Below are positions 6,496-12,591 of a stretch of DNA of 12,866 nt, in pieces; within the stretch, counting starts at the first letter, position 1; each line of letters opens with the position of its first letter. The translations under genes and the position numbers were made by a program. Below the pieces are notes generated by a model that saw only the letters and a list, made by a program, of their open reading frames with translations, was not told where the DNA came from and searched no databases. Location of the stretch: contig CAZMTU010000071.1 of NCBI GenBank assembly GCA_964569225.1, forward strand, positions 1 through 12,866, in the 5' to 3' direction. This DNA is from CAKSQF01 sp964569225 (GTDB taxonomy: Bacteria; Bacillota; Clostridia; Oscillospirales; CAG-272).

Positions 6496-6524
6496 AGTAT
6501 AAAGCAAAGTTAAGGAAAGATCAA
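6496..6524 (-). promoter_or_regulatory. promoter of the switch A repressor
   Basis: Minus strand: TTGATC (6519-6524), 17-bp spacer, TATACT (6496-6501). A half-site TTAAGT (6493-6498) overlaps the -10 and another, GTTAAG, lies in the spacer (6509-6514); both resemble arms of the 6599 operator, suggesting autoregulation. Confidence 0.65.
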
Positions 6525-6563
6525 GCATTTTTTAAAAAAAGTTAAATTTTTTTCAAAAAAAGC

Positions 6564-6592
6564 TTGACAAAAGTAATTAAGAATGCTATACT
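6564..6592 (+). promoter_or_regulatory. rightward promoter of switch A
   Basis: TTGACA (6564-6569), 17-bp spacer, TATACT (6587-6592). The predicted start, near 6599, coincides with the first base of the operator palindrome. Confidence 0.85.
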
Positions 6593-6598
6593 ATGCTT

Positions 6599-6620
6599 GT
6601 AGTTAAGTTTACTTAACTAC
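6599..6620. promoter_or_regulatory. operator 1 of switch A, perfect 22-bp palindrome
   Basis: GTAGTTAAGT, two central T, then ACTTAACTAC: perfect 10-bp arms placed at the rightward transcription start. A bound repressor or Cro dimer here would block transcription. Confidence 0.8.
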
Positions 6621-6651
6621 AAAACATTGAGAGAAATGTGGTGAATAAAAA

Positions 6652-6870
6652 TTGACAAAAGTGTTTGACTATTCGAAATTGAAAGGGAGAATCAAAGAAA
6701 AATTCAAAACTCAGGAAGCATTTGCAAAGAAACTTGGAATTTCAAGTGCCTCTTTTTCCGCAAAATTAAACAATCGTGTAGAGTTTACGCAGAAAGAAAT
6801 GCTAAAATGTTGCGAACTTCTCGAAATTCCGCAAGATCACCTATATTTATTTTTTTTCTCCGGAAGTTAA
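6652..6870 (+). CDS. DUF739 Cro-like HTH protein, switch A
   Basis: A 72-residue protein matching the DUF739 pattern: FDYSKLKGRIKEKFKTQEAF near the N-terminus, then the HTH AFAKKLGISSASFSAKL, the FTQKEMLKCCELLEIP helix pair and a C-terminal YLFFF strand. DUF739 members are small phage Cro-type regulators. The start is probably TTG at 6652 with GGTGA (6640-6644) 7 nt upstream; GTG at 6661 is the alternative. It is the only gene read from the switch A rightward promoter before opposite-strand genes begin. Its stop codon lies inside a second operator copy. Confidence 0.85.
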   Translation: MTKVFDYSKLKGRIKEKFKTQEAFAKKLGISSASFSAKLNNRVEFTQKEMLKCCELLEIPQDHLYLFFFSGS

Positions 6871-6881
6871 GTTTGCTTAAC
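6865..6881. promoter_or_regulatory. operator 2 of switch A, 3' of the cro-like gene
   Basis: GTTAAG-TTTG-CTTAAC repeats the core of operator 1 with one changed central base (16 of the 17 bases AGTTAAGTTTRCTTAAC are shared). It overlaps the stop codon (6868-6870) of the cro-like gene, 250 bp from operator 1 and with no promoter beside it. Confidence 0.65.
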
Positions 6882-6908
6882 ATTATATCGCAGAAAAGAG
6901 GTAATCAG

Positions 6909-7103
6909 TCATTGAACTTCTGCTTCGTTGGATTGATATTGACCATTCAAAAAAATGTATTTCCCACTGATCCTAAAATCAACGTCATAGTCAACTATAC
7001 TGGATTCGCCAAGAAAAAGCGTCACAGCGCTCATATAAGCGTCTGACAATGCAAGCGCTTCCTGATATGTATCCGAGAGTTTTCCGTCAATAAAAATGTG
7101 TAC
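6909..7103 (-). CDS. open frame with protein-like sequence but no standard start (64 codons)
   Basis: Reading leftward from just after the stop of the XRE gene at 7105, a 64-codon frame is open to TGA at 6909-6911: VHIFIDGKLSDTYQEALALS then DAYMSAVTLFLGESSIVDYD, ending SGKYIFLNGQYQSNEAEVQ. The composition is globular and unlike random AT-rich DNA. There is no ATG, GTG or TTG at its head. Options are ATT at 7095-7097 with AAGG 5 nt upstream, TTG at residue 19 or ATG at residue 24, or frame-shifting from the XRE gene, whose last codons run through A7 and A6 tracts. The frame is +1 relative to that gene, so loss of one A would fuse the two. No family is recognised. Confidence 0.4.
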   Translation of the reverse strand, partial: VHIFIDGKLSDTYQEALALSDAYMSAVTLFLGESSIVDYDVDFRISGKYIFLNGQYQSNEAEVQ

Positions 7104-7104
7104 C

Positions 7105-7446
7105 TTATTCTTTTTTCTTTTTTTGCTCTACTAAAAATTCTGCATACTCGACCAACTTAAGCAAGTCTTCTTCGTTCATTTTTTCTGCAGTCTTAATTAA
7201 AACGGCTATATCCTCATCTACGTTTGCTTGTACGTTTGCTTGGCTGTCTGTCCGTCCCAATAAATAATCAATTTGTACTCCAAAATAGTCTGCAATTTGC
7301 GGAAGGTGCTTTTTATAAGATTTGATTCGCCCGCTCTTCCAGTCGGTTATAAGGTTACCACTTACTCTCAAAGCTGTTCCTAACTGTTTATTGGATGTTC
7401 CGTTTTTCTCCATTAGGTAGACAATTCTTTCGATGGTAATGTCCAT
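7105..7446 (-). CDS. XRE-family regulator, switch B (second gene)
   Basis: A 113-residue protein with an HTH domain (about residues 1-65): SNKQLGTALRVSGNLITDWK is the helix-turn-helix and IADYFGVQIDYLLG the closing helix. The C-terminal helical tail LLKLVEYAEFLVEQ, followed by a run of Lys, is common in small Firmicutes XRE proteins. The ATG at 7446 has GGAAG 8 nt upstream; a TTG at 7461 is possible. It is 17 nt downstream of the XRE-pentapeptide gene and almost certainly co-transcribed with it. A second DNA-binding protein in the repressor operon suggests a paired regulator or a modulator of the first. Confidence 0.85.
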   Translation of the reverse strand: MDITIERIVYLMEKNGTSNKQLGTALRVSGNLITDWKSGRIKSYKKHLPQIADYFGVQIDYLLGRTDSQANVQANVDEDIAVLIKTAEKMNEEDLLKLVEYAEFLVEQKKKKE

Positions 7447-7463
7447 ATATTTCACTTCCAATA

Positions 7464-7898
7464 TCAGCGTTTCCCTTCCAGTATGGTGCCGGAAAGATTT
7501 GCGCCATCGAATACTGTTCCCTCGATTTTGGCTCCTTCCAATTTAGCGCCTTTTAAATTTGCTCGGCTGAAATCCGCCCAACGCAAATCGGCATTACGCA
7601 AATCAGCATCGCTTAAATCGGCTTCGACGAATATTGCACCGCATGCTACAGCGTGACTTAAATTGGCGCGGCTTAAATTGGCTCTTGTCAGATCAGTTCC
7701 TTTTTTGCCAACTAAAAAACCAACTGGTACTTCAAAATAATCAGAAAGAGCGGTCAGAATTTCATACGCCGGAAGTCGAACACCCATCTCATAATTCTGT
7801 ATTCCCCGCTCGCTAACGCCGACTTTTTCTGCAAGCTGCTTCTGGGTAAGACCCTTAGATAATCTTAGTTTTCTAAGGTGTTCGCCGAAATTAAACAT
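7464..7898 (-). CDS. XRE repressor fused to a pentapeptide-repeat domain, switch B
   Basis: A 144-residue protein. Residues 5-63 form an HTH_3 domain (TQKQLAEKVGVSERGIQNYE is the helix-turn-helix, LSDYFEVPVGFLVG the closing helix). From residue 68 to 142 come fifteen pentapeptide units of the A(N/D)LxX type with a few degenerate ones (AVACG, AIFVE), expected to fold as a right-handed quadrilateral beta-helix of nearly four coils. This domain takes the place of the usual dimerisation or peptidase domain of a phage repressor. The ATG at 7898 has GGAG 7 nt upstream; the frame upstream of it overlaps the divergent promoter and is not used. It is probably the lysogeny repressor of switch B, with the beta-helix supplying dimer contacts or partner binding. 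Confidence 0.87.
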   Translation of the reverse strand: MFNFGEHLRKLRLSKGLTQKQLAEKVGVSERGIQNYEMGVRLPAYEILTALSDYFEVPVGFLVGKKGTDLTRANLSRANLSHAVACGAIFVEADLSDADLRNADLRWADFSRANLKGAKLEGAKIEGTVFDGANLSGTILEGKR

Positions 7899-7930
7899 AT
7901 CAATACTCCAAAATTTTTTATAGAAAGGCA

Positions 7931-7959
7931 TTGACACGCACGAATGAGTGTGCTATAAT
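7931..7959 (+). promoter_or_regulatory. rightward promoter of switch B
   Basis: TTGACA (7931-7936), 17-bp spacer, TATAAT (7954-7959): a full consensus promoter for the cro-like/antirepressor operon. The leftward repressor promoter is less clear; TATAAA (7917-7922, minus strand) with a poor -35 is the best candidate. Confidence 0.85.
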
Positions 7960-7994
7960 ATCAACGTAGCACGCACAAACGAGTGTGCTATAAT
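7935..7994. repeat. two tandem operator-like repeats, switch B
   Basis: CACGCACGAATGAGTGTGC-TATAAT (7935-7959) and CACGCACAAACGAGTGTGC-TATAAT (7970-7994) differ at only two positions over 25 bp and lie 35 bp apart start to start. Each is a partial palindrome with half-sites of the form CAC and GTG. Copy 1 fills the promoter spacer and -10; copy 2 lies over the early transcribed region and carries a second TATAAT without a -35. They are the likely binding sites of the switch B repressor and Cro. Confidence 0.75.
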
Positions 7995-8014
7995 TTAGAA
8001 AGGGGAAGGTGAGG

Positions 8015-8197
8015 ATGAAAACGGAACTGCAAAAAGCACGTGAGAAAGCCGGTCTAACGCAAGTGGAAGTTGCAAAACTGGCTAACATCACAGAAAGGGG
8101 GTATCAAAACTACGAGTACGGAAATCGGATACCAAAAGCAGACGTTGCAAAGCGAATAGCGCAAGTGCTGCAAACTACTGTAGAGAAACTGTTTTGA
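8015..8197 (+). CDS. small Cro-like XRE protein, switch B
   Basis: A 60-residue protein that is almost only an HTH_3 domain: TQVEVAKLANITERGYQNYE is the helix-turn-helix and IAQVLQTTVEKLF the closing helix. The recognition helix ERGYQNYEYGNRIPKAD is close to ERGIQNYEMGVRLPAYE of the divergent XRE-pentapeptide protein, so both probably bind the same operators, as CI and Cro do. The ATG at 8015 is preferred (AAGG 5 nt upstream); GTG at 8009 is in frame. First gene of the rightward operon. Confidence 0.85.
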   Translation: MKTELQKAREKAGLTQVEVAKLANITERGYQNYEYGNRIPKADVAKRIAQVLQTTVEKLF

Positions 8198-8225
8198 TTG
8201 CTTGCAAACAAAGAAAGGAGCGCAT

Positions 8226-8468
8226 ATGGTACTGACTATGAGGCAAGAACGAATAAGAAGGGGGTGGACGCAAGGCTTTGTGGCACGGCAAATCGGGGTT
8301 AGCCAGCAAGCAGTACGGCAAATAGAGTGCGGACAAATAAAACCGTCCTATGCCGCACTAATCAAACTTGAAGATTTGTTTGAAATGACGCATCGACAAT
8401 TATTTTCGATTTGGGAGGATGAAGATAACAAAGGAACAAAAACAAACAACATCTTGACGCTATGTTAG
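8226..8468 (+). CDS. small XRE-family regulator
   Basis: An 80-residue protein with HTH WTQGFVARQIGVSQQAVRQI followed by the IECGQIKPSYAALIKLEDLF helices. The C-terminal tail is short, acidic then polar. The ATG at 8226 has AAGGAG 6 nt upstream. It follows the Cro-like gene by 28 nt in the same operon and precedes the antirepressor. Its recognition helix differs from that of the Cro-like neighbour, so it probably reads other sites. Confidence 0.82.
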   Translation: MVLTMRQERIRRGWTQGFVARQIGVSQQAVRQIECGQIKPSYAALIKLEDLFEMTHRQLFSIWEDEDNKGTKTNNILTLC

Positions 8469-8512
8469 CACAAAAAATCTAAAATGTCAAGAAAAATGAA
8501 AAGGAGAAAAGC

Positions 8513-9283
8513 ATGAACGAATTACAAATTTTTGAAAACAAGGAATTTGGCTCGGTGCGCACACTGTCTATTAACGGCAATCCGTATTTTGTAGGCAAGG
8601 ATGTTGCAGAAATTCTTGGTTATGCAAATCCAAGTAAAGCTTTGTCAGACCATGTTGACGAAGAGGACAAACTCAATAACGAATCGTTATCGAGTTTAGG
8701 ACAGCGTGGCGGTTGGCTTATTAATGAGTCCGGTCTTTACAGTCTTATTCTTTCCAGTAAGCTGCCGACTGCTAAAAAGTTCAAATATTGGGTTACCAGT
8801 GAGGTCCTCCCCTCTATCCGCAAGCATGGCGGCTACATAACTGGGCAAGAACAAATGAGCAGCGAAGAATTGCTGTCAAGGGCGCTGCTGTTTGCGCAAA
8901 GTAAGATCGAGGACAGAGATCGATTAATCGAAAAGCAAACAAAAGTTATCAATGAATTAACACCTAAAGCCGAGTATGCGGACACAATCCTCGACAATAA
9001 AGGGCTGGTAACGGTTACGCAAATTGCGAAGGAATACGGCATGAGCGGCAAGGAACTTAACAATCTGCTGGCAACAATGCACGTCCAGTATAAGCAATCC
9101 GGGCAATGGCTGCTCTATGCCGCCCATCAGTCAAAAGGCTGGACCCACAGCAAAACCATTGCTTTTAACCATTCCGACGGGACACCGGATATTAGATTGG
9201 AAACCAAGTGGACGCAAAAAGGCAAGAAAGCGATTTATGAGATGCTAAAAAAATATGGCATTCTTCCGGTGATAGAGCGGTAA
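8513..9283 (+). CDS. phage antirepressor, Bro-N plus KilAC
   Basis: A 256-residue two-domain protein. The Bro-N domain (about 1-110) shows NGNPYFVGKDVAEILGYANP, an acidic DEEDKL turn, INESGLYSLILSSKLP and FKYWVTSEVLPSIRKHGGY. A linker with a coiled-coil look (115-150) joins it to a KilAC domain (about 155-255), with VTQIAKEYGMSGKELNNLL and a C-terminal KGKKAIYEMLKKYGILPV. Such proteins antagonise phage repressors or act in early regulation. AAGGAG lies 7 nt before the ATG. As the third gene after the switch B promoter, its natural targets are the leftward XRE proteins, though the exact partner is inferred. Confidence 0.92.
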   Translation: MNELQIFENKEFGSVRTLSINGNPYFVGKDVAEILGYANPSKALSDHVDEEDKLNNESLSSLGQRGGWLINESGLYSLILSSKLPTAKKFKYWVTSEVLPSIRKHGGYITGQEQMSSEELLSRALLFAQSKIEDRDRLIEKQTKVINELTPKAEYADTILDNKGLVTVTQIAKEYGMSGKELNNLLATMHVQYKQSGQWLLYAAHQSKGWTHSKTIAFNHSDGTPDIRLETKWTQKGKKAIYEMLKKYGILPVIER

Positions 9284-9289
9284 GAAAAA

Positions 9290-9316
9290 CCGCCAGCTAT
9301 TACCAGTAGCTGACGG
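9290..9316 (+). other. hairpin in the gap after the antirepressor
   Basis: CCG-C-CAGCTA, loop TTACCAG, then TAGCTG-A-CGG forms a stem with one mismatch. It is not followed by a T run, so termination is doubtful; it may be an mRNA stability or processing element. The rest of 9284-9408 shows nothing else. Confidence 0.4.
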
Positions 9317-9408
9317 CGCCAAAGGGGATACATTTCCACGTGCATCACCAGTAGTTTAGCACATAAAACACAGTTTGTCAATACAAAAATTTGAAAAAGG
9401 AGCGAAAA

Positions 9409-9666
9409 ATGGGCACTGAAATACGGTTTAAAACGGTTGAAAACACAGAAGAATCCGCACATAACCTTGTATTTGATCACTATACAGCCAATACATTAGC
9501 TAAAGCAGCGCTAAAAGCAGTCAGAAAATGCTTTGAGAACCCTGACAACCGATCGGAGTTTGAGGCATGGTACCTCGAAAAATACAAATCGCCTTATGTT
9601 TGGAAAGGCGCAATGTTTGAGAAGGAGAAAACAAATGACACGAGTGACACGAGCCGAATTAAGTAA
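9409..9666 (+). CDS. unknown phage early protein, 85 aa
   Basis: AAAAAGGAG lies 7 nt before the ATG at 9409. The 85-residue product is soluble and mixed in character: a beta-like start (MGTEIRFKTVENTEES), a helix (NTLAKAALKAVRKCFENPDN), then an aromatic segment (FEAWYLEKYKSPYVWKG) and a polar tail. I do not recognise a family. Its last 32 nt overlap the start of the pentapeptide gene in another frame, indicating translational coupling within the early operon. Confidence 0.7.
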   Translation: MGTEIRFKTVENTEESAHNLVFDHYTANTLAKAALKAVRKCFENPDNRSEFEAWYLEKYKSPYVWKGAMFEKEKTNDTSDTSRIK

Positions 9667-10404
9667 AATACTTGACGCCCATAAAAGGTGGGTTGCCGGA
9701 GAATCTGATGGAAGCCACGCTGACCTGGGCGATACCAACCTGAGCGATGCCAACCTGAGCGATGCCAACCTGCGCGGCGCCAACCTGCGCGGTGCCAACC
9801 TGAGCGGTGCTGACCTGAGCGNNNNNNNNNNNNNNNNNNNNNNNNNNNNNNNNNNNNNNNNNNNNNNNNNNNNNNNNNNNNNNNNNNNNNNNNNNNNNNN
9901 NNNNNNNNNNNNNNNNNNNNNAACCTGCGCGGCGCCAACCTGCGCGGTGCCAACCTGAGCGGTGCTGACCTGAGCGGCGCCAACCTGCGCGGTGCCAACC
10001 TGAGCGGTGCCAACCTGAGCGGTGCTGACCTGGGCGATGCCAACCTGAGCGGCGCCGCAGGGCTATTGTCTCAGATAGATTACCTTAGCAATCATTTTGA
10101 GCGCACGGAAGATGGATATATCGCTTATAAGACCTTTGGCAGCACCTATAAATCGCCACAAAACTGGACTATCGAATCAGGAGCCATATTGGTGGAAAAC
10201 GTTAATTTTTGCCGTGCCGATAATTGCGGCTGCGGTATCAACGTTGCACCGCTGGAATGGGTTCAACGCGAATATCCGAATAAGCCAATTTGGCGAGTGT
10301 TAATCCGCTGGGAATGGATCGCGGGCGTATGTGTACCGTACAATACGGACGGCAAAATCCGCTGCGAGCGCGTGGAACTGTTGGAGGTTGTCGATGCAGC
10401 GTAA
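9635..10404 (+). CDS. pentapeptide-repeat protein with a C-terminal phage domain, interrupted by an assembly gap
   Basis: The ATG at 9635 has AAGGAG 7 nt upstream. The N-terminal 28 residues (MTRVTRAELSKILDAHKRWV...) form a helix, followed by pentapeptide units ANLSG, ANLRG, ADLSG and similar (7 before the gap, 9 after) and a C-terminal ~115-residue domain beginning GLLSQIDYLSNHFERTEDGY and containing CGCGINVAPLEWV and VLIRWEWIAGV. I have seen this C-terminal pattern in clostridial phage proteins but assign no function. The sides are out of frame only because the gap is written as 100 N; the flanks share 55 nt exactly, and merging them gives one uninterrupted 204-residue frame. The protein probably has a beta-helix core capped by two non-repeat ends. 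Confidence 0.85.
9719..10053 (+). repeat. 15-bp coding tandem repeat (pentapeptide array)
   Basis: Units of the form GCC-AAC-CTG-(A/C)GC-GG(C/T) repeat with little variation at DNA level, far more uniform than the pentapeptide region of the XRE fusion. Seven units (9719-9821) precede the gap and nine (9922-10053) follow it. Such uniformity points to recent expansion or frequent slippage. Confidence 0.9.
9822..9921. other. assembly gap, 100 N
   Basis: Exactly 100 N, the usual placeholder for unknown length. The 55 nt ending at 9821 (from 9767) are identical to the 55 nt starting at 9922 (to 9976). The reading frame requires a true gap length of 2 modulo 3, and whole 15-bp units require 15k+5, or a plain merge of the overlap. 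Confidence 0.97.
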
Positions 10405-10621
10405 CCTAAAAATTGTAAAAGCAATCAAGCGAGTATGCGCCGTAAATGTGTTAATTGGCACAGGCACAATGGCATTGGCCGCAGTTACGGCATCACCGGA
10501 CAAATGGACGCTTCTGACCGCACTGCTTGGCGGTGCGATGATACTCGGATTTGGATGGCTGCACGATAAATTTGAAATCGCGCGTCACAATATCGCCAGT
10601 GGAAGGTGGAAAGGATGCTAA
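10394..10621 (+). CDS. small membrane protein, two TM segments
   Basis: A 75-residue protein starting at ATG 10394, with GGAGG 6 nt upstream; it overlaps the end of the pentapeptide gene by 11 nt. A basic N-terminus (MQRNLKIVKAIKRV) is followed by hydrophobic segments at about residues 16-33 and 39-56, separated by TASPDKW, and a polar tail. The arrangement suggests an inner-membrane hairpin with both ends in the cytosol. No family is recognised; small two-TM proteins in phage early operons may act on the host membrane, but no role is shown. Confidence 0.78.
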   Translation: MQRNLKIVKAIKRVCAVNVLIGTGTMALAAVTASPDKWTLLTALLGGAMILGFGWLHDKFEIARHNIASGRWKGC

Positions 10622-11559
10622 AGACGCTCACCCGAATTTCGACGGCGAACATGAGCCGCGAAGAATGGATACATTATAGGCAAAAAGCCATTGGAGGATC
10701 GGATGCTGCCGCCATTATCGGTTTAAATCGTTTTTCAAGCCCTTACTATATTTGGGCTGACAAATTAGGAAAAATTCCGCCTAAAGAAGAAACCGAAGCA
10801 ATGCGAATAGGGCATGATCTCGAAGATTATGTGGCAAAACGATTTGTAGAAGCTACCGGAAAACGAGTACGACGCGAAAACGCGATTTTATACAATCCAA
10901 ATTATCCTTTCGCGCACGCCAATGTAGATCGTTTAATCATTGGCGAAGACGCGGGACTTGAGTGCAAAACTACATCATATTTGAATATGCGTAAATATGC
11001 GAATGGAGAATATCCAGATAACTATTATGTACAGTGTATGCACTACATGATGGTAACAGGCTGTCTAAAATGGTATCTCGCCGTGCTGGTGCTGGGTAAG
11101 GAATTTCTGTGGTTTGAAATTGAGAGGGACGAAAACGAAATTTCGGCGCTTGCAACCGAAGAAGAAAAGTTTTGGCGATTGGTCGAAGCAGAAGAGCCAC
11201 CGGCGACAGACGGAAATCATTCCACTGTGGCCGCAATTGATCTACTTTACCCCGAATCAGACGGAAGCGAGATCGACTTAAGCGGGTATACATCAGATTT
11301 GCGCCAGTATATAGCGGCAAAAGAGCAAATAAAGGAATGGGAAAACATTAGGGACGAAGTTGGAAACCGGATAAAATCTTATATGGAAAGCGCGGAACGA
11401 GGATATTCGGACAGCTTTTCGGTAAAATGGGCAACACAAGAGCGCAGAACGTTTGACACAAAGCGTTTTTCGGCGGAACATCCGGAAATAGAGTTAAACA
11501 ATTATTATAAAACAAATAAATTCAGAAAATTTGACGTAAAGTCAATGAAAGAAGGTTAA
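10615..11559 (+). CDS. YqaJ-type viral recombinase (exonuclease)
   Basis: A 314-residue PD-(D/E)xK nuclease. GGSDAAAIIGLNRFSSPY (27-44) is the YqaJ signature; Glu70 in GHDLEDYVAKRF, Asp105 in HANVDRLI and Glu116/Lys118 in GLECKTT form the expected metal site. The family degrades double-stranded DNA ends 5' to 3' to expose single strands for an annealase. The ATG at 10615 overlaps the preceding stop by 7 nt; an in-frame GTG lies at 10606. It is directly followed by recT, the normal partner of this enzyme in phages. The C-terminal part is mainly helical and includes a YIAAKEQIKEWENIRDEVGN coiled stretch. Confidence 0.95.
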   Translation: MLKTLTRISTANMSREEWIHYRQKAIGGSDAAAIIGLNRFSSPYYIWADKLGKIPPKEETEAMRIGHDLEDYVAKRFVEATGKRVRRENAILYNPNYPFAHANVDRLIIGEDAGLECKTTSYLNMRKYANGEYPDNYYVQCMHYMMVTGCLKWYLAVLVLGKEFLWFEIERDENEISALATEEEKFWRLVEAEEPPATDGNHSTVAAIDLLYPESDGSEIDLSGYTSDLRQYIAAKEQIKEWENIRDEVGNRIKSYMESAERGYSDSFSVKWATQERRTFDTKRFSAEHPEIELNNYYKTNKFRKFDVKSMKEG

Positions 11560-11564
11560 ATAAG

Positions 11565-12377
11565 ATGGCAGGAGCAATTCAAAATCAAGTATCAAAAACG
11601 GTTACAGGCGAAAAAAAGACTATGCAGCAATACATAAAAACTATGGAGGGCGAAATCAAAAAGGCGCTGCCTTCGGTCATTACGCCGGAGAGGTTTACCC
11701 GCATGGTGCTGTCTGCGATTTCAGTTAATCCGCAATTGGCAAAATGTACACCACAGTCCTTTTTAGGTGCCATGATGAGTGCCGCGCAGTTAGGACTTGA
11801 ACCAAATACTCCACTCGGTCAAGCATATATACTGCCCTATAGGAATAACGGACGCAACGGAGAAATAGAAGCGCAGTTTCAGATCGGATATAAAGGACTA
11901 ATTGATCTTGCCTATCGATCAGGAGAAGTAGAAGTAGTTCAGGCGCATGTAGTATATTCAAACGACGAATTTGAGTGCGAATACGGATTGGAGCCGAAGC
12001 TTACGCATAAGCCGGCTAACAGCGATCGAGGGGATGCGGTTATGGTGTATGCAGTATTCAAAACAAAATCAGGCGGTTATGGATTTGAGGTCATGAGTAT
12101 GGATGATGTGCGCCGTCATGCGGCAAAATACTCAAAGGCGTACAGCAGTTCTTTTTCGCCCTGGAAAACAAACTTCGAGGAAATGGCAAAGAAAACTGTA
12201 CTGAAAAAGGTATTGAAATATGCACCTTTGAAATCGGATTTTGTTAGAGCCGTTGTGCAAGACGAATCGGTAAAAACGGAAGTTTCAGAAGATATGTATA
12301 CTGTGCAAAACGAAAACGTATTTGAAGGAGAATACGAGGAACTGCGCGAGGAAGATAATGACCAATCAGGAAGCTAA
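11565..12377 (+). CDS. recT: RecT single-strand annealing protein
   Basis: A 270-residue RecT-family protein of usual length. Recognisable blocks are FTRMVLSAISVNPQLAKCTP, SFLGAMMSAAQLGLEPNTPL followed by GQAYILPY, QFQIGYKGLIDLAYRSGEV and FSPWKTNFEEMAKKTVLKKV. It coats single-stranded DNA produced by the YqaJ exonuclease and anneals homologous strands, in phage replication and recombination. GAAGG lies 9 nt before the ATG; only 5 nt separate it from the exonuclease stop. The acidic C-terminal tail is typical. It overlaps the next gene by 20 nt. Confidence 0.97.
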   Translation: MAGAIQNQVSKTVTGEKKTMQQYIKTMEGEIKKALPSVITPERFTRMVLSAISVNPQLAKCTPQSFLGAMMSAAQLGLEPNTPLGQAYILPYRNNGRNGEIEAQFQIGYKGLIDLAYRSGEVEVVQAHVVYSNDEFECEYGLEPKLTHKPANSDRGDAVMVYAVFKTKSGGYGFEVMSMDDVRRHAAKYSKAYSSSFSPWKTNFEEMAKKTVLKKVLKYAPLKSDFVRAVVQDESVKTEVSEDMYTVQNENVFEGEYEELREEDNDQSGS

Positions 12378-12591
12378 AGACACTCTTGAAATGGGGACGC
12401 CCGTAATCTGGCGTTCCCCTATACACGGAGATATTGGGTATAAAAGAATAAACGCCATTATTTACCGACTTGTTGAAGGGGAAATTGCCGTTTCTGTAGA
12501 ATTGCTGGATATAAACGGTCGTTCGGTTACGGTAGTACCCATTAAAGAGGCATTTTCGCCTGTGTATGGGAAGGAGAAAACGCATGAGTAG
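12358..12591 (+). CDS. unknown small protein in the recombination operon, 77 aa
   Basis: The ATG at 12358 lies within the last codons of recT, with GAGGA 6 nt upstream. The 77-residue product begins MTNQEAKDTLEMGTPVIWRS and then looks like a small beta-barrel (HGDIGYKRINAIIYRL, IAVSVELLDINGRSVTVVPI). This pattern resembles short SH3-like phage proteins that sit between recT and ssb, but I assign no function. Its stop overlaps the ssb start by 8 nt, so it is translated within a tightly coupled unit. Confidence 0.75.
   Translation: MTNQEAKDTLEMGTPVIWRSPIHGDIGYKRINAIIYRLVEGEIAVSVELLDINGRSVTVVPIKEAFSPVYGKEKTHE

Noticed and set aside
7899..7937. Upstream extension of the XRE-pentapeptide gene
   Set aside because: The extension overlaps the promoter and operator, and the ATG at 7898 has a well-placed GGAG.
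9822..9958. Apparent frameshift or truncation of the pentapeptide gene
   Set aside because: The frame break comes only from the arbitrary 100-N length; both flanks are in the same pentapeptide frame.
9594..10043. Long minus-strand frame through the pentapeptide array (Arg/Leu/Ala/Pro-rich)
   Set aside because: It is the mirror of a 15-bp repeat, which keeps all frames open; it has no start signals and crosses the N-gap.
9719..10053. Regular repeats that might be a CRISPR array
   Set aside because: Units are 15 bp, contiguous with no spacers, and encode ANLSG-type pentapeptides.
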